From the NCBI RefSeq assembly GCF_040712315.1, contig NC_134020.1, forward strand, positions 12,499,751-12,563,750: 64,000 nt of DNA. The letters are read 5' to 3'. The stretch is from Castanea sativa. Taxonomy: Eukaryota; Streptophyta; Magnoliopsida; Fagales; Fagaceae. The position numbers were made by a program, and so were the translations under genes. Shown here in pieces: positions 37,708 through 49,830 of this stretch. The first letter of the stretch is position 1. Every line of letters starts with the position of its first letter. Under the pieces are notes generated by a model. The model worked only from the letters and a program-made list of their open reading frames with translations. It ran no database searches and was not told the origin of the DNA.

Positions 37708-38255
37708 CTTTATTTTTTCACCTCGGGGAGAAAAATAGAATCTCGACTTAAAAAGACCCTGTTACCCTGCAGACTTTTGGCAACATTGTTGACAGAGATA
37801 ACTTCTGAATCACCCATCGCGTGTTCCCAATGCTTCGGTATGCGAAACGCCCCCGAATTGATTGTTGGCGCTTCTATGTCCCCCACGTTTCATTAATATG
37901 ACACATATCCAACGGTCGAGAGCGATTCTTGGGTTGAGGCGGGAATTCGCCCGCTTTAAAACATCTTCTGACATATAAATACTAATTTTCTTCAAAATTC
38001 TTCACACTACGAAAAACCTCATAACGTACACTGCCACACTTTTCATCTCCCCGTACTCTCTCTCTGCTATCAAGTACCCAGTCAAGGTGACCGTGCTTTC
38101 TTCCTTTTTAAAAGTAAGTTCTTCAATACTGCCCTCCTTATCGAGCTTTTTTTGTTTCTTTTGTTTCTTTTCTTTCCCATCTTCTCTTTTTCACTTGTGT
38201 CTTTCATCCTCGGCATAGTTATTTTTTCTCCACACCCCCGCCTTTTTCAAAAAGA

Positions 38256-40885
38256 ATGGGTAGATTTGCGTCCCTGGTGGATTCAAACGAAAAAATAGAA
38301 ACGGTTTAAGGTTAAGTACAAAATTCCCTCGGATGTATCCATTAGGTATCGTAACGAGGAAGAGTTTTATACAAAAAGAAAAACGGGGGAAGTTGTAATC
38401 CCGATGATTGCGTTCATCGAAGGGGGAATGAAAATCCCCATGGGAAACTGTGACTAGGGATTATCTTAGGGCTTTTAGGTTGGCTCCCACCCGAATGTGC
38501 CCCAAATGTCTTTAGGATCTTAGGTTCCATAGACGCTTTAAATGAGAAGATGAACCTAGGGCTCACTCACCACGACGTGACTGGGTTTATAACCTCCATC
38601 ACCTAAGCAAAAAAGATGAATATTACCTAAAGTCTAGACACCCAAAGTCGGGCTAATTCAATGTTCTTGCCTGAATCAAATAAGGGCCTAAAAAATGACT
38701 TCCTGATCATATCAGGAAATTGGCACGACGGCCTCCCTGTCCAGGACAAGGGAAGGGACTCCAGGTGAAGTTTCTTTTACATACTTTTATCTTTCGTCTT
38801 TTTACTTACTCTTACCCACTTTTACTTGGACAACTCTCAGATCCACACGCAGGACGGATCGTCATCCTAACCTTGTGGATTTCGGGCGATTGGATAGGAT
38901 CCTACAAGCCGAGATCTTCGTGCACACCGACGGTCGACTCCGTGCGGCTCATCGATCCTCGGCTACACTCCAATATCAAAAGCCTTTCAGGCTCCGAAGT
39001 GCGTGATTAAATCCCTAGATCCTATTCTTCCTCGGATTAGCGTTGCTTTGGAGTGTTTTTTGCTTCCCCGGGGGGACTACCATTCCTCAAGGTACCTTGG
39101 TCACCAACCAATCCAACCGCCACCATTTGTTCCGAGTTGGGATTACAGTTCCTTTCTCCACAATTTTAACCTCTAGTGAAGGCCATCTTCCTACCTTACT
39201 GTAAAGGAAGAAGAAGAAGAAGAAGAAGAAGTTGACGTACCAGATTCCGAGGACGAGTTCGAGGTTTTTAATCAACTCTACTCTCCTGAAGACTCAACTT
39301 CCATCCTCGGCACTTCTACCCCAATCTCAAAGGTTACTACTGAAGAACTTGATGTTATGGGCATTCAACGAAAGATTAAACCCTGAAAGATGTCCTTGAG
39401 GGCGCTGACAAGGACCCTAGAGTCCAAGAACCTCCAAAAGAGGTGCGCCCTCGGACTCAAGAAAAGGGTGCTGACAAACGCCCTGAAGCTAGGCTTCCTC
39501 CTCCTCCTCCATCCTCCCAAACTCAACGTGCCAACATAGCTGATCTCAAAAGAAAAAGGGATCAGCCGAAAGGGAAGGAAGTTGTGGAGGTAGGAAAGGT
39601 TCTGTATCCAAGGAGCCCGAGGTTGAAAAGGGTGCAAAGCAAGCCCGCACCATACGGACTAGGTCGGAAGAAGAACGCGACCAACGAGGCGGTCGTACGC
39701 GCCCTGTATGGCTCCTAGCCTTTCTATGGACGATGAGGTCATTACCGTGGATGCGTCCATTAGAAATTCCGATGAAGGGACAGCGGCATGCGTCGCAAAT
39801 GCTTTGGAGCAGGCACTGTTACTCCCCGAGGATATGATTGAGCTGAGAAAGAAAAGGGACCACACCGTCTTCATGACTTTGAAGAAGGAGCTTGCAATGG
39901 TGAGTTTTCTCTAAAACCTTGACTTTTGTTTTTATTTCCTATATATATTTATACGTCTAAGGTTTATATGTTTTGTTTGTAGGCCGTTCAATCTGCCCAT
40001 AGGGCGGAAGAGATTGCCATTAATTCCTATAAGTCTCTGAGGGCCGAGGAGTCCAGGCGTGAAGCTGCTCAAAAGATCTCGGACCTTCATAAGAAGAAAC
40101 TGGGGGAGGTCAAGCAAAATTGGCTAAGGTTGAGAGTGCCAAGGCGGGCTTAGAGGCGTACGAAAACGACGACTAAACGGGCCGAGGATCGTGCCTAATG
40201 CTTCGCCAAGGCGAGGATAACCTCTTAGTAGCACGAAGGCTCGTAGAGGATCTTAGAAAGATACGCACGAGTCCGAGAAGGCCAAAGAAGAAGCCATCAA
40301 GGGCAAAGAAGAAGCCATTGAGGAGAAGAAAAAGGCTGGAGAAAGCAAAGGAAGAGGCGAGAACTCGAGGGACCAAGCCGAACAAGACGGTTATGATATA
40401 GGCGTGAAGGAGGTCACTGAAACCTTCAAGGCTCAATGTTCCCGAGGTATGTAGGCACTGCCTCCAAGTGTGGAATGAGGCACTTTCCCAGAACTGGGGT
40501 TGATGCCTCTTCCACTCTTTGGAAAGCGAGAGTGTCTACTATCCTCACTGCAATTCGCGCTTCTTCCATTCCGACACTGCACAAGAAGGCCCAGGATCAT
40601 CCGAGGATAAGGGGGGTGATTTGGGCTGAAGACTCAACTCTTCCTGAAGATGCCCCCGAACAACTTGACCCCGCACAAGAAAAGGCAATTGAAGACGTAC
40701 AGACCTTCAAGTGATCTTCGGGAATCTTCAAAGGATGAGTTGGGTGATCAAGCTAACCCAATAACCTTGATAGATGATCCCAAAGGCAAAGGAATTGCCG
40801 TTGAGTCCTCGGCTCGTTTTCCATCTCCTCAAGACTCCAAAGGCCCTCTTGAAGATTGCACTGAAACGGTGACTTGCTTGTTGTC
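38256..40885 (+). pseudogene. Antisense accessory ORF of the Tat-type element, with introns
   Basis: Starts ATG 38256 (MGRFASLVDSNEKIE). With frame changes it continues through a region typical of plant transposon accessory proteins (CAPNVFRILGSIDALNEKMN, then LGLTHHDV) near 38500-38580. A lysine-rich linker, a charged helical section (AVQSAHRAEEIAINSYKSLR, 39983 on) and a conserved block HCLQVWNEAL (about 40455) follow. Introns on this strand: 38765-38840 (CAG|GTGAAG...CTCAG) and 39900-39982 (ATG|GTGAGT...TTGTAG); the second joins LAM to AVQ in frame. Function is unknown; it is not gag. Several frameshifts and stops make it a pseudogene. A (GAA)n run lies at 39206-39231. Confidence 0.7.
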
Positions 40886-41099
40886 TTTCCTTTCTTTATT
40901 TTTATTTTGTCTCCAAGTGTAATACCTAAGTATAGGTGCAAAAGTACTTTTTGGAATTTAATACAAGAATGAATGTTTGTTTTTTTAGATGATTCTTATA
41001 CATATATTTTTTTTGTTTTTATGCTGATCATATCATTCCATAAATATCATCTTCTCGTCTTTTACCAAAGTTACTAGCAACAACTTGAATTGAAATTTG

Positions 41100-42245
41100 A
41101 TACTCCAGGAGGATCGAGTAATTGATCCGAGGATCGAGGCATACCAAGTTTCAGCTTGACACTTAGATGAATAAATTTAAAAATGTTAATTTTCCAAAAG
41201 TAGATGAACCGAGGCCACGACGTAACTTAGTTGCTGTTTAACACTTAGTAAAGAATATCAATTTAGACGAGGTATGTGGTCGAGGATCCAGGGGCATACC
41301 AAGTTTCAGCTTGACACTTAGATGAATAAATTTAAAAATGTTAATTTTCCCAAAGTAGATGATCCGAGGACCAGACGTAACTTAGGTTCTGTTTAACACT
41401 TAGTAAAGAATATCAATTTAGACGAGGTATGTGGTCCGAGGATCCGGGCATACCAAGTTTCAAGCTTGACACTTAGTTGAATAAATTTAAAATGTTAATT
41501 TTCCCAAAGTAGATGATCCAAAGGACCAGACGTAACTTAGGTTACATTTTAACACTTAGTAAAGAATATCAATTTAGACGAGGTATGTGGTCCGAGGATC
41601 CGAGGGGCATACCAAGTTTTCAGCTTGATACTTAGATGAATAAATTTAAAGTGTTAATTTTCCCAAAGTAGATGATCATAGGACCAGACGTAACTTAGGT
41701 TCTGTTTAACACTTAGTAAAGAATATCAATTTAGACGAGGTATGTGGTCCGAGGATCCAGGCATACCAAGTTTCAGCTTGATACTTAGATGAATAAATTT
41801 AAAGTGTTAATTTTCCCAAAGTAGATGATCAGAGGACCGGCGTTACTTAGGTTATTTTTAACACTTAGTTAATAATATCAATTTTGACGTGGTATTTGGT
41901 GCGAGGATCCTGTAATTCCAAGTTTAAGCTTGATTATTTGATGAATAAATTTAAAAATGTTAATTTTCCCAAAGTAGTTGATCCGAGGACCGACGTAACT
42001 TAGGTTTCTCTTTTTAACTTAGTAAAGAATATCAATTTAGACGAGGTATGTGGTCAGAGGATCCGGGCATCCAAGTTTTCAGCTTGACACTTAGTTGAAT
42101 AAATTTAAAATGTTAATTTTCCCAAAGTAGATGATCGAGGACCGGACGTAACTTAGGTTCGTTTAACACTTAGTAAAGAATATCAATTTAGACGAGGTAT
42201 GTGGTCCGAGGATCCAGGCATACCAAGTTTCAGCTTGATACTTAG
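41100..42245. repeat. 155-bp minisatellite in the Tat-type element
   Basis: About 7.5 copies. The marker ATACCAAGTTT recurs at about 41141, 41296, 41450, 41609, 41763 and 42219, with degenerate copies between. Each copy has TGAATAAATTTAAA, GTTAATTTTCCCAAAGTAG and AATATCAATTTAGACGAGG. It lies between integrase and the antisense ORF, where Tat-lineage elements often carry variable tandem repeats. Confidence 0.93.
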
Positions 42246-42332
42246 ACGAATGAAGATAACGAATATAATGTAGTTTACAACAAAGAACGGCCGAAGTGCC
42301 CTTTATTTAGTAATAGTACCTTCGTAGATTAT

Positions 42333-43277
42333 TTACATTCCAGGGACGTTGTACAACATTCTCGTCCAAATCTTCCAATTGTAGGCCCCTATTCCTACGA
42401 CCGAAGTAATACGATAAGGTCCTTCCCAGTTGGGCCCCAATTTTCCCCACGCAGGATTCTTCATCGTGCCCAAAACTTTCCTTAATACTAAGTCACCTGG
42501 TCCAAGAGGTCGAAGTTTCACATGAGAATCATATCCCTGCTTGAGCTTATGTTGATAATAAGCTAGTTGAACCATGGCGCTTTCTCGCTGTTCCTCAACT
42601 AAGTCTAAGTTTCTCATTAATAGATCATCATTGCTATCTGAAATAAAGGAGCTTTTCTTCAGAGTTGGGAACCCAGTTTCTAAGGGGATTATTGCCTCGG
42701 CTCCATAAGTCATGGCGAAGGGTGTTTCACCTGTGGATCTTCGTGGTGTAGTTCTATACGTCCACAAGACATGTGGCAGTTCTTCCACCCACCTCCCCTT
42801 GGCGTCACCCAACCTCTTTTTGAGTCCGCTCACTATTACTTTGTTGACAGCTTCGGCTTGCCCATTTCCTTGGGGATAAGCCGGAGTGGAATATCTATTC
42901 GTAATGCCCAGATCACAGCAGTATTTCCGAAAGGCTTTGCTATCAAATTGTAAACCGTTATCGAAATGAGAGTATGAGGGATGCCGAACATCGTAACGAT
43001 ATTCTTCCATACAAACTTTTTTGTTCCGTGTCTCTGATGTTTGATAATGGCTCGGCTTCAACCCATTTGGTAAAGTAATCTGTTCCCACGAGAAGCCACC
43101 GTCGGTTTCCGTTGCTTTGGGGAAGGGTCCAACAATGTCCAAGCCCCATTGGGCAATAGGCCATGGGCTAGATAGAGGATTTAGGACTCCACCTGGTTGA
43201 TGTATGTTTGGAGCGAACCTTTGACATTGGTCACATTTCTTTGCATAATCTTGCGCTTCTCTCTCATATTTGGCCAC
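42333..43277 (-). pseudogene. gypsy integrase relic
   Basis: Integrase would join element cDNA to chromosomal DNA. Reading from 43277: zinc-binding end (KKCDQCQRFAP), core start WGLDIVGPFPKA with its Asp, a degraded middle, DNGLQFDSKAFR with the second Asp, and NGQAEAVNKVI with the Glu. After it come the conserved gypsy stretch VLWTYRTTPRRSTGETPFAM and the C-terminal GDLVLRKV ... GKLGPNWEGPYRI. A frame problem lies around 42960-43165, where a shifted frame carries the missing segment. The zinc-finger His side continues upstream in another frame. Confidence 0.88.
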
Positions 43278-43289
43278 AATAGCCCTGAG

Positions 43290-44665
43290 TAAGGGCCCGT
43301 GAGGCTAAAGACCTTCCTCCTGTGTGACTTCCGCAAATCCCTTCGTGTAGCTCTTCCAAAAGTAGCTCTGTTGCCTCGGGGTGTATGCATAGCAAATATG
43401 GTCCCGAAAAGGAACGTTTGTACAATTTTTGGTCCCTCGGATAACCGGAAACGAGTGGCTTTTCTTGCGAACCTTATCCGCTTCAGCTTTTTCTCCAGGT
43501 AGGATGTCATTTCGAGAAATGTTACTATTTGATCCATCCAACTAGGTCCTGTCCTAATTTGAAGAATTTGAGTGGAGTTACCATCGGGTCCCGGTGTGGG
43601 CTTTCGCAGATCTTCAACGAGGATAACTCGTGGTAGACTTTGTGCCGAGGACGTCGCGAGCGTGGCTAATGAGTCGGCATGGGTATTGCCACATCCGGAT
43701 ACATGCAATAGTAGAAAAGACTCAAATTTAGATTGCATAAACACGACTGGGTTAGGTATTCTCGCATTCGGAATCCCTTGCTTCTAGCTTCCCCTTCTAC
43801 TTGGCCTACCACCAATAGTGAGTCCGAGAACATTTGCACCGCCTTTCCTCCCATTTTATGAACCATGTTCATCCCTCCGAGGACCGCTTCATACTACGCT
43901 TCGTTGTTGGTGGCCGAGAATCCTAATCTCGTGGATTTCTCAAAAGTAATACCCTCTGGGGATATCAAAACTAATCCCGATACCCGATCCCCTCGATTTG
44001 CTGCTCCATCAACATGGACTTTCCATAACGGAGGCCCTTCACACGAAATCATGCCTACTGATTTTTACCCATGCCTTCTTGATAGTCTTCTAACGAAGGC
44101 TCAGGCAAACTCTACCACAAGGTCCGCGATGACACTGCCCCTTTATAGAGGTGCGAGGCATATACTTGATATCGAAAGCTCCTAGGACGAGTTCCCCATT
44201 TGGCAATTCTTCCCATATAATCTGCACTTCGCAAAATTGATTTGAGAGGGAGTTGTGTAAGAACAACAACCGTATGAGGCCCAGAAGTAATGGGGAAGTC
44301 TTCGTGTAGCATGTACCACGGCCAAGATAGCTTTTTCCAGTGGCAAATAACTCAGCTCGGCCTAATGCAGAGATTTGCTTACATAGTACACCGGTCTCTG
44401 GATGTTATTGTCATCTCGGATAAGAACCGGACTCGCGCATGTTTAGCCACCGCAATATATGCAAACGGAATCTCATCAACCTCGGTCGAGACATAACCTG
44501 CGGTGGTCGCGAGAGATATTCTTTTAGCTGTTGGAAAGCTGTTGCACACTCCTCGGTCCATTCAAAACCCTTCCATTTATTTAATAGCGAAGAAAGGCAT
44601 GCATCTGTCCGCGGACAGAGATATAAATCGGTTGAGAGAGCGGTCGTACCTGTTAGTCTTTGCAC
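43290..44665 (-). pseudogene. gypsy RNase H / connection region relic
   Basis: Fragments in several frames join RT to integrase. At 44665-44411: KWKGFEWTEECATAFQQLKE, then YLSRPPQ, the usual start of the RNase H region after RT. At 43872-43660: KAVQMFSDSLLVVGQVEGE, and HADSLATLATS at about 43670, typical of the second RNase H domain of Tat-type elements. No continuous reading frame remains. Confidence 0.75.
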
Positions 44666-44704
44666 CTCTTTAGGATTCCGAGGTGGGTGTAAGTGCTTAT
44701 TGCC

Positions 44705-45083
44705 TTAACACGAGCGGGGATTCACTTCAATTCCTCGGTGAGTCACCATATATCCTAGAAACTTGCCCGACCCCACACCGAAAGAGCATTTAGAGGCATT
44801 GAGCCGCAATTTATACTCTCTTAGCTTCTGAAAAGTGTTGCTCAGATCTTCCAGATGTGCAGAAACTTCTTTACTCTTTACTACCATATCGTCCACGTAT
44901 ACCTCAATATTTTTTCCTAGCTGTGCCTCAAACATCCTCGTCATCATCCTTTGGTAGGTAGCCCCTGCGTTTTTCAAGCCAAAAGGCATTACCTTATAAT
45001 GATAATTTCCCGTAGGAGTGACGAATGCTGTCTTCTCCTGGTCCTCAACGGCTAAAGGTATCTGGTGATAACCTTGGAAAGAT
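44705..45083 (-). pseudogene. gypsy reverse transcriptase relic, truncated at the LTR
   Basis: Reads [37 protein letters not shown] and the catalytic [12 protein letters not shown]. The N-terminal palm (everything before the FQGYHQI motif) is absent because the LTR begins at the next base, 45084. The truncation is therefore a precise internal deletion and not decay. Confidence 0.92.
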
Positions 45084-45860
45084 TGTAAGGACACAATTCA
45101 AGTTCCCAAACTACGACTGGGAGAAAAATGGGCTTGAAAGACCTTTTTTTACAATGAATTTGTAGAGGATGGGCTTGTAATTTAGATTTCAAGGATGGTT
45201 TAGACAATTACAAAAAGAACGGGCTTTGGGCCCAATAGAACAGAACAAAGAATCGTTTGCAAAGAGTAAGACTGAGAAATCGTCCTCGGATTGTGTCCGA
45301 GGATGGTTTCTAATGATATTTCTCAAGTTTGGATACAAGTGTTGATTATCATTTACTATTGGCTCTATCTCTTTTACTCAGAAAAGTCTTCCCCTTCTTC
45401 GTATGCCTTTCCTCCTATTTATATCCTTTCCTTTCCCTTCATCACCTTCCACTTTTCTGGTTGCAATCCCCCTTTTTGGATACTTGTCCCATCCATTCTT
45501 CCCTAAAGCCCGCTGGGATTAGGGACCAAGTTCCAAGCTCGATGTTCAGGTCCCATCCTTCCATCTATACAGTCAGTGTATCAATTTACAGAGCTTTTAA
45601 TGTATGGGCGGTGGTAGCAGCTTTATTTTTAGACATTCCACCGTTCTTTCTCTCGCCCTCCACGTATACCGTGCATCCCCATAATTGTAGGACTCATTAT
45701 AATATAACCCAGGGATACCAAACTTCTCTTTCTACTCCTCGGACGTGTTTGGATATGTAAATAGTCCACGGCCATTTTGATGTCTTCGGATTTTGGGTTT
45801 CCAGCCCAAAATACTTCGTTGGGCCATCCTTCATATGCTATTGGGCCCAATACCCCTACA
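45084..45860 (-). repeat. 5' LTR of the Tat-type gypsy element
   Basis: 777 bp, matching the partner at 36917-37691. One-base poly-T length difference, one scrambled patch around 45545-45610 and a different outer end (CCCAATACCCCTACA versus CCCCGTGCCCTACA). Minus-strand TATA box at 45414-45423. No primer-binding site follows it. Confidence 0.93.
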
Positions 45861-46301
45861 ATATATATATATATATATATAAAGGACAATATTTTACTAA
45901 TAATATTACAACTTAATAACTGGTGAGTCGCTTAAAATTTTAATTAAGTTTCAACTAAGATAAATTAATTATCTTAATATATGGGTTCTAGTTTTTTTTT
46001 TTTTTTTTTTGAGAAGGATATGGGTTCTAGTTAGTTCAACAGGTAAAACTCTTATTATTGAATAAAAAATCTAGGGTTCGATTTACGTCTATACCAAAAA
46101 ACCAATTGGTGTTTTTTTTTTTTTTTTTGATGAAACCAATTGGTGTCTTACTATGATGATAAAGAAACTACCCTTAAGACTCTATGAAGTCATGCGTCAA
46201 AAAACCAATTGGTATCTTAGTCTAATGATAAAAAAACTACTCTTAAGACTCTATAAAGTCATTTAATAGCAAATAGACAAGTTATGGTAAATGATTATAA
46301 G
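45861..46301. other. Intergenic DNA with a short tandem duplication
   Basis: AT-rich, with a (TA)n tract at 45861-45882 and poly-T runs. A 67-bp segment beginning AACCAATTGGTGTCTTA at about 46135 is repeated at about 46203, each copy ending CTCTA-AAGTCAT. Confidence 0.8.
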
Positions 46302-46482
46302 TAGGGTTGTGTATAGTCGTATTGAGAAGTTTTTTCAACCCAATCCACCATTGTGGGTTAAAAAAAATCCAACCAAACCCAACCCATCAAGGGGTTCAAC
46401 CTATTCCAACCCAACCCATATGGATCGGGTTGTGTCAGGTAGGGCCCATGGGTTGGACAGGTTTTTTTTTTAATTATTATTA

Positions 46483-46526
<44 letters not shown>

Positions 46527-46817
46527 GTGAGCTTTAGAAAAATATCACCACAAATAAGAGCAAATTTATAATTAAATAATCATGAGCATAACATCAATCA
46601 AACAAAAACTATATGAGAAGAACTTAGGGTTTGGGTTTTGTTTAGGAAGAGGGGCAAAAAAGTAAATAATAAAATTATATAATATATTGTTTTAATATAT
46701 TTTCTAAATTTTAAAAATATATTAAATATAGGTGGGTTGGGTCGGGTTAGACAACTTGGTGGGTTGGGTTGGGTTGGATCAGTTTTGGCAGGTTAGCGGG
46801 TTCACTGTACACCCCTA
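46302..46817. mobile_element. hAT-like MITE
   Basis: Left end TAGGGTTGTGTATAG and inverted right end TAGGGGTGTACAGTG form imperfect terminal repeats; the right end (TGTACACCCCTA) is typical of plant hAT MITEs. Flanking octamers ATTATAAG and ATTGTAGT are an imperfect 8-bp duplication. The interior is full of AACCCAACCC / GGGTTGGGTTGG inverted motifs and a (TTA)n run at 46474-46526. No transposase. Confidence 0.55.
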
Positions 46818-47230
46818 ATTGTAGTTCTAAAAGAATTTATAATGAGCCATCTAATATATAAGTTTTTCTATATTAAAACATAAATTATGATATATAATTA
46901 AAAGAAATATTCATTTTATTTTAAATTATTTGAAAATTTTAGTACTAATTTTAGTTGATGTATTATTCTTATTATTTTTTTAAATTTAAATTAGAACTAT
47001 TAATAACTAATAAGTCATGCAATATTTTGGTAATATAGTTTAATATAAAGTATACTATCTTAATAATTAATGAGAGTGTGAACATTTTTAACAAATATCA
47101 AGATAGTTATGTAGGGTAAACATGATTTTTAGTATCCAATTTTTATTATATAGTACATGATTTATATATATTTTAAAAAATATAATTTTATTTGTATTCT
47201 ATTTTTTTTTCAAGTAAAACAAACTGATTA
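46818..47230. other. AT-rich intergenic stretch
   Basis: No ORF or recognised repeat. Ends where G-element LTR-like sequence begins; that border is not exact. Confidence 0.5.
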
Positions 47231-47385
47231 GGATATTCAACTAGGAGAATTTTCTAACTCCTTTTTCCCTTCAAGTTGGAAACACCCTTCGAGTTCCTTA
47301 CACCCTTCAGGCTTGAATCACACTTTGGTCCAAATATACCCTTCAGCATCAATATACCTGTCGAGACAAATATACCTTTTGGGAT

Positions 47386-49070
47386 TGTAGACACCGCATT
47401 TTCTACCCTTGACGACTTGGGCCCCTATTCCCTAATGATGCCAAATTCTAAGACCCAAGGTTGGTTTAAGGCCTAATCAGAAGTTAAATTGACTTAAGAA
47501 GTGTTACAATGGGAAATATAATTTTTAATGAGCAAATAAATCAATTTTTGAAAAATAATGCCAAAGGAAACCCTCTCTATATGTACGCATGAATCAGCCT
47601 GCGCAAATGGCTTTCTGCATGCATACACAGGCTTAATCTTGTGCACGCATAGCGATTTCTAGAAAGTTATACAAGGCAAGTTTTCTGCATTTATGTTAAG
47701 GTTTGGAATGAATCTTACATCGTCTGGGGATTGTTCTAAACCCCTTTTTTCACACTATAAGAAGCCTTACATGGTATATTTTCAAAACACACAGAAATCC
47801 CACAAAAAAACATTAAGATTCACTAGAAAAAGTGAATCAAAAGGAAGTTTATAACAAAACACCCTCAAGTCAATTTTCTTTTGATTAGGGCCTTTTCTGG
47901 CCTTGATCTTTGAGTTTAATCTTTACTAATCACTTTTTTATTGAATTGTAAACAAATTTAACTAAGGGGAACGATAAAAAATCAAGTTTGGAGAGCTTTT
48001 CTTTGAGGTATCTAGCCTAAACTTTTGTTTTTCCTTTCTTTCTTTTTCTACCTTTAAATCTTTCTATTTGTCTTGTTTTCTTGTTTTAATAAGCTTTAAC
48101 ATGTTTATTTAGTGTAGGTTTATATGTTTGTACGTTTAAAATGCATGTTAGGTTGTTAGAATTCCTGTTTTGAGGTTCTGCCTTATATTTGGTATTTTTA
48201 GGGTTTCTGGGCAAGAACTTACGTACGCATAATCTTGCCCGCGTACCCAGGCTTGATTATGCTTTCACAGGCTTGTTCTTGCGTGCGCAAGCCTCTGCTC
48301 ATTTTTGTTTGCTGTTTGTTTTGCTTTTGTTTTCACATGTTTGTTTTGTTTAGCTTCTTTTCCATGTTTTTATACTTCCAAAAGTCTCTGTTTCACATGT
48401 TTAATTGCTCATTTGCTATCACATGCTAGAATTAGGGTTTGTTTTGTGTTTTTTTTTAATGTTGTTTTGATGACATGATCATTCATTCACATGCTCATGC
48501 AGGAATGCCATGGGTGTTGAGTTGCTGCAAGGTAAGTAAAAGGTAAATCATGCATTGAAATGTTCATGCATTTGTGCTACGATCTTTTTTTGGTGGTGTT
48601 AGAGATGAATATGCTTGTTTGGTTGAGTATTTCCAAAATGGTCATGCAATGCTTTTAATGATTCATACGTTGCTGCCTAGTTTGATATGCTTTGATGCCT
48701 TGATTAGATGAATGCTAGGGACTATGATGAGATGTTGTGCCATGATTAGATGTATGGTAGGCTTTTTTTGTGAGCATGATAGATGTATGGTTAGGGATGT
48801 TTGATTCCATGTTGATTGATAGATGTATGTTAGCGTGTGTGTGAGTTAGATACAAGTGTTGAGTGTGTCTTTAATAGGGTTAAGACATAAGACACAATGA
48901 TGGGAAGCCAGCCTTAGGGTTGTGTTCCCAAGATCGTACCTTAACTCTGAACCCATATCTCCAATAGTAAGATCAAAAGATTCTTATTCAAAAGGACGCT
49001 ATATATATGGTTCCTAGAGCATTGCAAAAACTAGGTGGCAACTCCATTTCAACCCCCCTTTACGTCCATA
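47386..49070 (+). mobile_element. Solo LTR A inside the G-element LTR
   Basis: Begins TGTAGACACC and ends ACGTCCATA (CA changed to TA), 1685 bp, with 5-bp duplication GGGAT at 47381-47385 and 49071-49075. It matches, in opposite orientation, the LTR at 59048-60711. Contains repeated ACGTACGCATAATC-like / TTGCGTGCGCA motifs at about 48220-48290. Confidence 0.9.
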
Positions 49071-49669
49071 GGGATCAATATATCCTTTGGGATAAAGGTG
49101 TCCTTTGGGATAAAACGTCTCCTTTGAGTCTGATGGCCATGTGACATTGTCTATACCCTCCATCTACATTCGTCATCAAGTATGAATCTACCCGTTGGGT
49201 TAACCAATACCAATAGTGGAATATACTTAGTTTGACTCCATTTTTGTACTCTCCATTCATGATTCCCTATATGCAAAACTTGCACACCACCTCCAAGGAT
49301 CCTTTTACATATTTGTATCCTCCCAATATGGGAAATAAAGTCCTAAGATCTTAGAACATTAACTCTACTTCTTCCCTACTAGGAAAGGTCATACGTACAT
49401 GGGATCTTGGTTAGCTCTACACCACTATATAAGCCCAAGTCTCCTCTTCTCCAAGGTATGTGAAATTTCCTAGCTCTTACACTTTCGAGTTATCGGAGAT
49501 TATTCTATCACTAACTTAACCTTCGGAGGGTCTTTGGCTGGCACCCTACCGACGCTTTATAAGTTCTTCATTCTTTTTGGTCTTTAGGTACTTCAATCGC
49601 TGTGCGTGTGGACGATTAACTCACTGACGATTTTGTGCATCATCAGTTGGCACTACTTGTGGGAACCAA

Positions 49670-49830
49670 TTGATTGGCAATATCACTACTTCTAAGACGA
49701 AGCGTTGCATGTTCCAAATGTGGTCAATGACTACCACTAGCCTGGAGACTGGAAACCCTTTCAATTCCTTGGAGAGTAGCACAATGCACATGGGACAAGA
49801 TATGCAAATTATGAAAGACAAGATGCACAT
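49670..49830 (+). pseudogene. gag N-terminal fragment of element G
   Basis: A short open stretch after the primer site reads MTTTSLETGNPFNSLE and MGQDMQIMKDKMH. Position right after a gypsy primer site suggests leader/gag start. Cut off by the M0 LTR; the stop a few codons later lies in M0. Confidence 0.5.

Larger units (their letters stand above)
36917..45860 (-). mobile_element. Ty3/gypsy element of Tat type, internally deleted, with antisense accessory gene
   Basis: Two LTRs (36917-37691 and 45084-45860) nearly identical apart from one short divergent patch and the outer end; TG...CA ends; flanks ATATA on both sides, uninformative by itself because the target is (TA)n. Orientation is minus: RT, RNase H and integrase read that way, the LTR TATA box is on that strand, and a purine-rich tract precedes the 36917-37691 LTR. 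Order from its 5' end: LTR, mid-RT, RNase H, integrase, 155-bp tandem repeats, antisense ORF, polypurine tract, LTR. This order matches Tat-lineage elements, known for extra antisense ORFs and variable 3' repeats. The primer site, gag, protease and first part of RT are gone, so it is defective. Confidence 0.88.
47230..49830 (+). mobile_element. 5' fragment of a plus-strand Ty3/gypsy element (G)
   Basis: LTR sequence 47230(approximate)-47385 and 49076-49645 is split by a solo LTR. Its U5 part has a TATA-like CTATATAAGCCC (about 49426) and GGAGGGTCTTTGGCTGGCACC. The LTR ends CATCATCA at 49645, followed by primer site TTGGCACTACTTGTGGGAAC (49647-49666), a variant of the usual TTGGTGCCGTCTGTGGGAAC. 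A short leader and gag N-terminus follow, then M0's LTR begins at 49831. The left border is uncertain. Confidence 0.7.

Noticed and set aside
36917..45860. A plus-strand orientation for the Tat-type element based on the 38256 ORF
   Set aside because: RT, integrase, LTR TATA box and polypurine-like tract all point to the minus strand; the plus-strand ORF is the antisense accessory gene.
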